Source of the DNA: Alicyclobacillus shizuokensis NBRC 103103
GTDB lineage: Bacteria > Bacillota > Bacilli > Alicyclobacillales > Alicyclobacillaceae
NCBI RefSeq assembly: GCF_001552255.1
Contig: NZ_BCQV01000001.1
Location: 1-64,000 of the forward strand
Length of the DNA: 64,000 nucleotides
Direction of reading: 5' to 3'
Shown: one piece after another, positions 6,927 to 13,456 of the stretch
How positions within the stretch are numbered: position 1 is the stretch's first letter
Layout of the letters: each line of letters starts with the position of its first letter
Translations under genes and position numbers: made by a program
The notes under the pieces: model-generated
What the model was told of the DNA's origin: nothing
What the model saw: the letters and a program-made list of their open reading frames with translations, nothing else
The model's database searches: none

Positions 6927-7611
6927 TCACAAGCGGTCATCCGCGTACTGCGTGACCCCCCACGTCTCGGCCAACTGAAAGATGGCCTGCGCCTTCTGCT
7001 CGTCGTGGTACCTTTCCGATACGAACCACCCGGCCTCATACAGCTCGCGCCAACCTGCAGATCTTATCCAGGTTGTAGTACAGGCTGACTTGCCCGGTCG
7101 GGCCGTTTCGCTGCTTCGCCAGGTCCACCTCCAGGACGTTTGGCGCCTCCTCCTTGTCCCGGTGCAACAGGATGATGACGTCAGCTGCACTTTCGATGCC
7201 GGAACTGCCGTACAGATGCCGCAACTGCGGCTTCCCTCCCTCGGCATCACGAAGCAGTTGGCTCAAGGCGATGACCGCGCAATCGCATTGTTGCGCAGCC
7301 TTACGCAGTTTCCGGGCCACCCGGCCGTACGCCGATCCGGCGTTGTCATTGGGCTCCGGCGGCTCCTTGATTTCCTGCAGGTAACCCACAATTGCCACGT
7401 CCAGCCCGTGCGTCTGTTTCCAGCGCTTCATTTCCGCCGCGATGTAGTCCGCCGTCACAGTGCGGGCGTCGTCGATGGGAACATCCGCGGTCACGTGGAT
7501 GGCCGACGACACTTTCACCACTTGGTCCTCAGTGAGGTCGCCTCGGTGGAACCCAAGCGTTATTTCATCGAGATCTGTCCACCCGGTCAGAAACCCGTAC
7601 GCGGCCCGCTT
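6927..7611 (-). pseudogene. DnaB-type replicative helicase remnant lacking Walker A
   Basis: In minus-strand direction: GFLTGWTDLDEITLGFHRGD, the start of the RecA-like helicase core, joins directly to TEDQVVKVSSAIHVTADVPI, so the Walker A (GRPSMGKT-type) and roughly 60 following codons are deleted. The rest of the core is present: HGLDVAIVGYLQEI (Walker B), VARKLRKAAQQCDCAVIALS, SGIESAADVIILLHRD and VDLAKQRNGPTGQVSLYYN. A frameshift near 7040 moves the C-terminus into another frame (YEAGWFVSERYHDEQKAQAI). The 5' end is cut at about 7611 by the IS256 remnant. It was probably the prophage helicase; it cannot bind ATP. Confidence 0.88.
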
Positions 7612-7941
7612 GTCCTGTTTGAAGGGTTTGAAGGTCCTGCCGAAGCCGTGATGGATGCCGAAATGAGTCAACTCATCGGTGCTGAGCGCTTCGAACGAAG
7701 GACTGGGCACAAGAATCACCGCAATGGATACCGCCGCAGGGACTGAGATACGAGGGTTGGAACCATTGAATTGCGAATTCCCAAGCTCCGAAAAGGGCGA
7801 GCTTATTAGAACCACGGCGAAGAGCAGAAAAAGCATTACTCAATGTCGTTCAAGAAGCCGATGTACATGGTGTGAGCACCCGTAAAGTAGACGAACTTGT
7901 GGAATCGCTGGGTATCGGCGGAATCAGCCAAGTGCCATAAT
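7612..7941 (+). pseudogene. IS256 (mutator)-family transposase N-terminal remnant
   Basis: VLFEGFEGPAEAVMDAEMSQ and LIGAERFERRTGHKNHRNGY match the N-terminal region of IS256-family transposases (AE..LGAxRYER, RNGY). The frame hits TGA at 7744 where family members have Trp, continues DTRVGTIELRIPKLRKG, hits another stop, then shifts frame to SLLEPRRRAEKALLNVVQEA and VSTRKVDELVESLGIGGISQ before a final stop. The catalytic DDE part is absent. The fragment abuts the broken 5' end of the helicase pseudogene and was probably its disruptor. Confidence 0.85.
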
Positions 7942-8026
7942 CACTGTAATCCATTGTCACAGTATGTCAGCCAACATATCCTCTGGAATCCACCTGAATC
8001 CTGACATTTCCTACTCAGAACCCTGG

Positions 8027-8055
8027 TTGCTGTTTCAGCATATACAAAATACACT
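8027..8055 (+). promoter_or_regulatory. Candidate promoter of the riboswitch-proP transcript
   Basis: TTGCTG (8027-8032), 17 bases, TACACT (8050-8055). Each hexamer has two mismatches to sigma-A consensus, but placement about 15-20 bases before the riboswitch is right. Confidence 0.4.
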
Positions 8056-8073
8056 GTTATGCACAAACGAATA

Positions 8074-8203
8074 ACGCTTTCGCTGAATCCTGTAAGGGAA
8101 CGGGGGAACCAATTTTCTGGGGTGAATTCAGTTCGGTGAACTGGAAGGGCAATCTCTTAGTCCTAACCCGACAGCTAACTTCGTAAGCGTATAAGAGAGG
8201 AAA
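8074..8203 (+). promoter_or_regulatory. c-di-AMP riboswitch (ydaO/yuaA class)
   Basis: The conserved landmarks of this aptamer occur in order: CGCTGAATCCTG, AACGGGGGAACCAA, TGGGGTGAA, a variable hairpin (CAGTTCGGTGAACTG), GGGCAATCTCTTAG, CCTAACCCGACAGCTAAC, TTCGTAAGCG and AAGAGAGGA. Only slight deviations from consensus are seen (AACC for ACCC, CTTCG for CCTCG). Members of this class bind cyclic di-AMP and shut off expression, typically of osmolyte or potassium uptake and cell-wall genes. Here it precedes an intrinsic terminator (8241-8268) and a ProP-type transporter, so high c-di-AMP should prematurely end the transcript. Confidence 0.95.
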
Positions 8204-8240
8204 GTGGATGTATGTCCACTTACACCAATTTACATTTCGA

Positions 8241-8268
8241 CCCCCGTAGATCGTCTACGGGGGTTTTT
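8241..8268 (+). terminator. Riboswitch expression platform terminator
   Basis: CCCCCGTAGA and TCTACGGGGG form a perfect 10-bp stem with a TCG loop, followed by TTTTT. It sits 38 bases after the c-di-AMP aptamer and before the transporter start, and is the evident off-switch. Confidence 0.93.
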
Positions 8269-8316
8269 GGGGCCCAAAGATAATGTATATTCGCAAACAC
8301 AGGTTCGAGAGACTTG

Positions 8317-8345
8317 TTGACACAGTTAGTATTCTAAATTAATAC
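8317..8345 (+). promoter_or_regulatory. Possible second promoter between terminator and proP
   Basis: A perfect TTGACA (8317-8322) is followed after 17 bases by TAATAC (8340-8345), a poor -10. If used, it would produce riboswitch-independent transporter mRNA with a leader of only about ten bases, which the ribosome site at 8349 makes tight. Confidence 0.25.
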
Positions 8346-8360
8346 ATTAGGAGGATTTTA

Positions 8361-9818
8361 TTGACTGTGAAAAAACGATTGCGAAGAGACGACATTACGG
8401 TTGTGGATCTGCGTGTGGCAAAACAAGCCGTTGTCGGAACCGCAGTCGGCAATGCCATGGAGTGGTTCGACTTCGGAATCTACTCCTACTTGGCCTCAAC
8501 CATTGGCAAGGTCTTCTTTCCAGAATTCAATGGTCCGGAACAACTGATTTATAGTCTTGCCACCTTTGCTATTTCCTTTCTGGTACGCCCAATCGGCGGC
8601 GTATTTTTTGGAACCCTGGGAGATCGCATCGGACGTAAGAAAGTCCTTACGTTCACCTTGCTGCTGATGGCCTTGGCAACTCTTGGCATCGGGTTGATCC
8701 CTGGATACGCAACGATTGGGGTGGCAGCACCCATTTTGCTCCTGCTCGCCCGTTTGATTCAAGGATTTTCGACGGGGGGCGAGTACGCCGGAGCAATGAC
8801 GTTTATCGCGGAATCGACACCGGATAAGCAACGTGGCAGAATGGCGAGCGGACTCGAAGTCGGGACACTCGTCGGATACATCTTTGGTTCCGGTATCGTC
8901 ACCTTGCTGACATTTTCGCTGGGAAAAACAGCAATGCTGCATTGGGGTTGGCGGATCCCTTTTCTTATCGCTGCACCGTTGGGGCTAATTGGTCTTTATC
9001 TGCGGACGCGCCTGGAAGAAACCCCTGCGTTCAAGAAGATGGAGAAATCCCGTGAGGAAAGAAAACATGTGGAATGGAAAGAGATCCTGGTGTACCACCG
9101 GCGCCCGCTGCTGGTTGGCTTGATCCTGGTATTCTTTTATAACGTAGTTGACTATACCGTTCTATCGTATATGCCGTCGCACTTGACCGCCGTGCTCGGC
9201 TATGGCGCCACAAAAGGGTTGTTGATGATCTTGATTGTCATGTTTATCATGATCCCGCTTGTCATCGCGATGGGTTACATTGGTGACCGCATCAGTGGCA
9301 AACGGTTGGTTCAGCTGGGATTGAGCGGACTGATTGTACTGTCGATCCCTTCGTTCTGGCTGATCGACAGCGGTGGTAATATCGCCGTATTTTGGGGCCT
9401 ATTGATTCTTGCGGTCTTTCTCGCCTCGTTCCAGGGCACTATGCCTGCATTGCTGCCCTCGCTTTTCTTTACACATGTCCGTTACGGCGGCCTTGCCATC
9501 ACGTACAATATGTCAACGTCTCTATTTGGGGGAACAGCTCCCTTGGTTGTTGCGTGGCTGATTGATCTCACTGCCAACCGCATGGTTCCCGCGTATTACC
9601 TGATTTTCTCCTGTGTGATTGGCCTGATCGTCCTCACCATTTATGTGAAGGATACTTCCGGAAAACCGCTTCGTGGGTCTCCGCCGGCTGTTGCTAGTGA
9701 AGATGAAATCGTCGAAGCCTTGAAGGAGAATGAGGGCTCGCTGTGGTGGCGGGAAGAGCGCAAAGCGATTGAGGAACGAATCAAGGAAGCCGTAAATGTC
9801 AAACGGAGTACACCTTGA
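8361..9818 (+). CDS. proP: MHS-family MFS symporter, ProP-type
   Basis: A 485-residue, 12-helix major facilitator of the metabolite:H+ symporter family, which takes up proline, glycine betaine or similar compatible solutes. Visible signatures: MEWFDFGIYSYLASTIGKVF after helix 1, RPIGGVFFGTLGDRIGRKKV (the loop 2-3 motif), and RLIQGFSTGGEYAGAMTFIA in helix 4. The C-terminal 60 residues are charged and probably cytoplasmic, but lack an obvious ProP coiled coil. The start is TTG, six bases after AGGAGG; a GTG two codons on is less well spaced. A c-di-AMP riboswitch and terminator lie upstream, which fits osmolyte import. Substrate identity cannot be read from sequence. Confidence 0.9.
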   Translation: MTVKKRLRRDDITVVDLRVAKQAVVGTAVGNAMEWFDFGIYSYLASTIGKVFFPEFNGPEQLIYSLATFAISFLVRPIGGVFFGTLGDRIGRKKVLTFTLLLMALATLGIGLIPGYATIGVAAPILLLLARLIQGFSTGGEYAGAMTFIAESTPDKQRGRMASGLEVGTLVGYIFGSGIVTLLTFSLGKTAMLHWGWRIPFLIAAPLGLIGLYLRTRLEETPAFKKMEKSREERKHVEWKEILVYHRRPLLVGLILVFFYNVVDYTVLSYMPSHLTAVLGYGATKGLLMILIVMFIMIPLVIAMGYIGDRISGKRLVQLGLSGLIVLSIPSFWLIDSGGNIAVFWGLLILAVFLASFQGTMPALLPSLFFTHVRYGGLAITYNMSTSLFGGTAPLVVAWLIDLTANRMVPAYYLIFSCVIGLIVLTIYVKDTSGKPLRGSPPAVASEDEIVEALKENEGSLWWREERKAIEERIKEAVNVKRSTP

Positions 9819-10035
9819 AAACATTCACTCTTTTGCCGACCACGGGCATGAGGAAAGCCCCACTGCACGTGTAGGGTTTTATCTCCGCCGTCGCCCGGCC
9901 TCGTGCAACACCTGTACAGGGGTCTCGTCGGCAGCAGATAGCGCCGCCAAACGAGCTCTTCGTGCAAGCGGGACCGGTATTCCATCATTCTGACCGAGGC
10001 CAATAGAACGGCCCGCACACAATACGCACACAAAC

Positions 10036-10066
10036 CATGACAAAGGCCGCTCAGCAACGAGCGGCC
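10036..10066 (-). terminator. Terminator of the tRNA array
   Basis: On the minus strand GGCCGCTC pairs perfectly with GAGCGGCC around GTTGCT, followed by TTTGTC. It lies 36 bases past the tRNA-Val CCA end. Confidence 0.8.
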
Positions 10067-10101
10067 AAGGTCTCAAAATCCGCGCCATATCAACGATTTT
10101 A

Positions 10102-10177
10102 TGGTGGGCGGTAACGGGCTCGAACCGCTGACCCCCTGCTTGTAAGGCAGGTGCTCTCCCAACTGAGCTAACCGCCC
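10102..10177 (-). tRNA. tRNA-Val (anticodon TAC)
   Basis: Acceptor stem GGGCGGT/ACCGCCC, anticodon loop CTTACAA in the stem CCTGC/GCAGG, TTCGAGC T-loop, and encoded CCA. It is the last of eleven tRNAs in transcript order. Confidence 0.97.
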
Positions 10178-10229
10178 GCATCCGGTCAAGAGTAGGCCGC
10201 GCACTGCACTTGTGCGCGGCCTTCCGCCG

Positions 10230-10305
10230 TGGAGCTCCCAACCAGGCTCGAACTGGTGACCTCATCCTTACCATGGATGCGCTCTGCCAACTGAGCTATG
10301 GGAGC
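10230..10305 (-). tRNA. tRNA-Thr (anticodon GGT)
   Basis: Acceptor stem GCTCCCA/TGGGAGC, anticodon stem CATCC/GGATG with loop ATGGTAA, encoded CCA. Confidence 0.97.
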
Positions 10306-10306
10306 A

Positions 10307-10381
10307 TGGCTCCCCGAGTAGGATTCGAACCTACGACCCTCCGGTTAACAGCCGGATGCTCTACCGCTGAGCTATCGGGGA
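10307..10381 (-). tRNA. tRNA-Asn (anticodon GTT)
   Basis: Acceptor stem TCCCCGA/TCGGGGA, anticodon stem TCCGG/CCGGA with loop CTGTTAA, encoded CCA. One base separates it from tRNA-Thr(GGT). Confidence 0.97.
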
Positions 10382-10429
10382 AAGATGGCACACCGCCTCT
10401 TCGTCTGTAGCAATGAAATTTGAGGCACA

Positions 10430-10504
10430 TGGTGGAGGTAGTCGGATTCGAACCGACGGCCCCCTGCGTGCAAAGCAGGTGCTCTCCCCCTGAGCTATAC
10501 CCCC
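10430..10504 (-). tRNA. tRNA-Ala (anticodon TGC)
   Basis: Acceptor stem GGGGGTA/TACCTCC (one G-T pair), anticodon stem CCTGC/GCAGG with loop TTTGCAC, encoded CCA. Confidence 0.97.
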
Positions 10505-10529
10505 GTCAAGTTCCGTCAAGTTCCATTGC

Positions 10530-10606
10530 TGGTCGGAGCAGCGGGATTTGAACCCACGACCTCCTGCTCCCAAGGCAGGCGCGCTACCAAGCTGCGCTAT
10601 GCTCCG
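10530..10606 (-). tRNA. tRNA-Pro (anticodon TGG)
   Basis: Acceptor stem CGGAGCA/TGCTCCG, anticodon stem CCTGC/GCAGG with loop CTTGGGA, encoded CCA. Confidence 0.97.
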
Positions 10607-10607
10607 A

Positions 10608-10684
10608 TGGCGTGCCCGGAGAGATTCGAACTCCCGACCTCTTGATTCGTAGTCAAGCACTCTATCCAGCTGAGCTACGGGCAC
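10608..10684 (-). tRNA. tRNA-Arg (anticodon ACG)
   Basis: Acceptor stem GTGCCCG/CGGGCAC, anticodon stem CTTGA/TCAAG with loop CTACGAA, encoded CCA. The A34 is expected to be deaminated to inosine by TadA. Confidence 0.97.
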
Positions 10685-10808
10685 ACACCTAAACGATGGA
10701 ACTGTCAATTTCAAGTAAATTCAATTACCCACAATCCCGGGGCGAAGAAACACTGAGACGACAGACAGTGTCTACGACCGTTCCCAGGACTCCATGAACC
10801 ACACGAAA

Positions 10809-10883
10809 TGGCTGGGGAGGAAGGACTCGAACCTTCGAGTGACGGAACCAAAATCCGTTGCCTTACCACTTGGCTACTCCCCA
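10809..10883 (-). tRNA. tRNA-Gln (anticodon TTG)
   Basis: Acceptor stem TGGGGAG/CTCCCCA, anticodon stem ACGGA/TCCGT with loop TTTTGGT, encoded CCA. Confidence 0.97.
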
Positions 10884-10899
10884 TCAAGAAAGATAGTTG

Positions 10900-10975
10900 T
10901 GGGGTGAGTAGTGGGAATCGAACCCACGAATGCCGGAACCACAATCCGGTGCGTTAACCACTTCGCCATACTCAC
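10900..10975 (-). tRNA. tRNA-His (anticodon GTG)
   Basis: Acceptor stem GTGAGTA/TACTCAC, anticodon stem CCGGA/TCCGG with loop TTGTGGT, discriminator C and encoded CCA. A G lies immediately 5' of the annotated start and could be the G-1 opposite the discriminator C. Confidence 0.96.
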
Positions 10976-10977
10976 CA

Positions 10978-11053
10978 TGGCAGGGGCGGCAGGATTCGAA
11001 CCCACGACATGCGGTTTTGGAGACCGCCGTTCTACCAACTGAACTACGCCCCT
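10978..11053 (-). tRNA. tRNA-Trp (anticodon CCA)
   Basis: Acceptor stem AGGGGCG/CGCCCCT, anticodon stem GCGGT/ACCGC with loop CTCCAAA, discriminator G, encoded CCA. Confidence 0.97.
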
Positions 11054-11088
11054 AGAGTGCATCTGAGCTGGTCAGTGGAATGTCACCG

Positions 11089-11172
<84 letters not shown>

Positions 11173-11176
11173 GCAA

Positions 11177-11252
<76 letters not shown>

Positions 11253-11273
11253 GCCGCGTCGGCGACACGACTT

Positions 11274-11303
11274 AAAGTAGCACATCGAATCGCCGATTGT
11301 CAA
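11274..11303 (-). promoter_or_regulatory. Promoter of the tRNA array
   Basis: Perfect TTGACA (minus strand, 11303-11298), an 18-base spacer and TACTTT (11279-11274). It is about 20 bases before the first tRNA, as expected for a strong stable-RNA promoter with a very short leader. Confidence 0.7.
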
Positions 11304-11349
11304 TACCTATCTGATCCCACCGTCTTGCACAAATTATTCTGTGCGCGAA

Positions 11350-11598
11350 CTACTCTGTATTGGAATTTCCAGCGTCAAAGGTTAGATTGACACTGCGTAA
11401 GGGCGTGAACGTCGAAATGGCGTGTTTATAGATCATCTGCTGTTTTCCGTCACTGTCCAGGATGATGGTGAAATTGTCAAATGCGCGCAACGTTCCGCGA
11501 ATTTGAAACCCATTCACAAGATACACTGTGATGGGTATCCGCTCCTTACGGATTTGATTGAGAAACGTATCTTGAATGTTGATGGGCTGTTTGCTCAT
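11350..11598 (-). CDS. hfq: RNA chaperone Hfq
   Basis: An 82-residue Sm-like protein. [19 protein letters not shown] is the Sm1 region with the proximal-face Q and the FLNQIRKE helix; [20 protein letters not shown] follows; and [10 protein letters not shown] is the Sm2 motif (the YKHAIST box). Hfq forms hexameric rings that bind U-rich and A-rich RNA and assist small-RNA pairing, although in Bacillus its role is modest. The start is the ATG after GGAGGAGGCC; a longer upstream frame has no support. It lies directly downstream of miaA, the conserved bacterial miaA-hfq order. Confidence 0.97.
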   Translation of the reverse strand: MSKQPINIQDTFLNQIRKERIPITVYLVNGFQIRGTLRAFDNFTIILDSDGKQQMIYKHAISTFTPLRSVNLTFDAGNSNTE

Positions 11599-11639
11599 GA
11601 TGGCCTCCTCCACTCCCGCAGGTAGCTGCTGCCCCTGTT

Positions 11640-12656
11640 TTATTCGCGATCCCCACCACGAATTCCTGCCGCGAGTTTTCGAGCCACATCCACAACCCGC
11701 TGGTAGTCCCCATCCGACAGGGAACCGTCCGTTGCCACCTGCAGCCAGATCACGCGCGGATCGCGCCGAAACCAAGAAAGTTGCCGCTTCACAAAGCGCC
11801 GCGTGTTGCGCTTAATCTGTGCAACCGCTTCCGCATAGGAAAGGTCTCCATGAAGGAAGGCCGCTAATTCTTTATAGCCGATGGCTTGCAACGAAGTCAA
11901 GTCAGGGAGAAGCCCGGATTGCAAGAGGCCTTGCACCTCCGCTACCAGGCCATCGGCCAGCATCTTGTCCACCCGCTCTTCAACCCGACGGTATAACGCC
12001 TGTCTATCCATCATCAAGCCGAACTGAACCGTGGCAAAACGGCCTTCGCGGTACCTAAAATCGTAGGTCGCCGACCACGGCTGCTGCCGGGTCTCGGCGA
12101 CCTCCAAGGCGCGAATAACCCGCCGTGTGTCGTTGGGGTGCAGGCGCGCCGCTGTCTTCTCGTCGATGTCGCAAAGCGCGGCGTACAACGCCTCGTGACC
12201 GTGCTGGTCCAGATACGCCCGCCACTTGCGACGAACCTCGCCGCCAGCGTCGCGCGCCATAAAATCGAGATCGTCCGTGATAGCACGCACATACAGGCCC
12301 GTTCCCCCGACTACCAGGGGGAGGCGACGGCGGGCCACAATCTCGCTGATTGCCCGTTCGGCCATTTTCTTCCATTGTGCCACCGTAAATCGATCCTCTG
12401 GATTCACCACGTCGATCAAGTGATGAGGCACGCCCTCCATGTCATCTCGGGTGAGCTTCGCCGTGCCGATATCCATGCGCCGGTATACCTGCATCGAGTC
12501 GGCCGAGACGACCTCTCCGCCCACCTCGCGCGCCACCCGCACCGCGAGCTGACTTTTCCCGCTTGCGGTGGGGCCGACGATGCACAGTACGGGCCACCGC
12601 TTTGACCAATCATCCACCTGTGGCTCTGCCCCCTGTCTCCTCAACGCTTTCGCCAC
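11640..12656 (-). CDS. miaA: tRNA dimethylallyltransferase MiaA
   Basis: It adds dimethylallyl to N6 of A37 in tRNAs reading UNN codons, the first step before MiaB methylthiolation. [20 protein letters not shown] is the P-loop; [17 protein letters not shown] is the tRNA and prenyl-binding signature; [18 protein letters not shown] and [10 protein letters not shown] follow. The full length is about 338 residues, against roughly 314 in B. subtilis, because of N-terminal residues before the P-loop. The GTG start at 12656 overlaps the methyltransferase end by 16 bases; a later GTG at about 12614 would give a more typical length. miaB, which acts next on the same base, lies in the same cluster. Confidence 0.95.
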   Translation of the reverse strand: MAKALRRQGAEPQVDDWSKRWPVLCIVGPTASGKSQLAVRVAREVGGEVVSADSMQVYRRMDIGTAKLTRDDMEGVPHHLIDVVNPEDRFTVAQWKKMAERAISEIVARRRLPLVVGGTGLYVRAITDDLDFMARDAGGEVRRKWRAYLDQHGHEALYAALCDIDEKTAARLHPNDTRRVIRALEVAETRQQPWSATYDFRYREGRFATVQFGLMMDRQALYRRVEERVDKMLADGLVAEVQGLLQSGLLPDLTSLQAIGYKELAAFLHGDLSYAEAVAQIKRNTRRFVKRQLSWFRRDPRVIWLQVATDGSLSDGDYQRVVDVARKLAAGIRGGDRE

Positions 12657-13456
12657 ACTCCGTAGGCAAAACGAGCCGATGGCTTGTCAGGACGGATACC
12701 GAATCGCTCAAACTCGCCGCTGTGCGGCCGCTCCTTCAGCACGACAGCCTTGCGCGCCACGCGACAGGCTTCTCTCCATGCCCGGTCCGACAACGGCTGT
12801 GGACTGGCAAACGGGCGTATGGCATCCAGCGGCGTCGTCCTGTCGGGCGCCCGGCGAAACATCGGATCAAAATAGACCACATCCACCGAATCGTCGGGGA
12901 GTCCCGACAGCCACTCTGCGTGTTCTCGTTCCTGAACCTCAATCCTTGCCAGCACCTCGGCCAAGCGCGGTTCATATTTTTGCCGTTCGCGGATAGCCCA
13001 CGTGAACGTGCGGGCCAGCACAGATGACGACTCGCAGGCGATGACCCGGCCGGTGTCCGAAACCCCTGCCGCCAGAACAAGGGCATCCATCCCCATGCCC
13101 AGCGTCGCATCCAGCACCGTGTCGCCGGGAGCGATGTCGGCAGCCGTCAACAACCGATCCGACTGCCCCTGCTCCATCGCCTGCAGCCGCAGCCAGGCCA
13201 TCCCTGGGTGGAAACGGAACGGGTGCTGCAAATCCTGTGCGTGATACCAGGTGGGCTCGGCATCCGCCACCAGCACCGCCGCCACCCCTTCGTCACGCAG
13301 GATGCGGGCCAAGCTGCGATGCTTGCGCCGCACCGCACGCACACCAAACCAAGCCCCCATGCGGCGCGCCCGCTCCCACGTCTGCGCGGTTTCCTGCCAA
13401 GGCGGCACGCAGACGGCATCCCGAGTCTCCACCCCCATCCAAACCGCGTCAGACAA
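12641..13456 (-). CDS. Class I SAM-dependent methyltransferase, RsmJ-like
   Basis: A 271-residue protein. The C-terminal two thirds form a Rossmann methyltransferase: TVLDATLGMGMDALVLAAG (SAM motif I), VIACESS (motif II) and DVVYFDPMFRR (motif IV). The DPM(F/Y) box and LDATxGxGxDA motif resemble the RsmJ family, which methylates G1516 of 16S rRNA, but the substrate here is not proven. The N-terminal 90 residues are a separate domain (TWYHAQDLQHPFRFHPGMAW). The TTG start overlaps the mutL stop and has AAAAGGGG ten bases upstream; an ATG six codons later lacks a ribosome site. It sits between mutL and miaA and is translationally coupled to mutL. Confidence 0.8.
   Translation of the reverse strand: MSDAVWMGVETRDAVCVPPWQETAQTWERARRMGAWFGVRAVRRKHRSLARILRDEGVAAVLVADAEPTWYHAQDLQHPFRFHPGMAWLRLQAMEQGQSDRLLTAADIAPGDTVLDATLGMGMDALVLAAGVSDTGRVIACESSSVLARTFTWAIRERQKYEPRLAEVLARIEVQEREHAEWLSGLPDDSVDVVYFDPMFRRAPDRTTPLDAIRPFASPQPLSDRAWREACRVARKAVVLKERPHSGEFERFGIRPDKPSARFAYGVWRKR

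Noticed and set aside
6982-7746. A 254-codon plus-strand open frame
   Set aside because: Its first 210 codons are antisense to the helicase remnant and only the end is IS256-like; it is an accidental chimera.
10501-10525. Short direct repeat (gtcaagttcc twice) between tRNA-Ala and tRNA-Pro
   Set aside because: Too short to be an attachment site and no integrase gene is nearby; it looks like a small slippage duplication.
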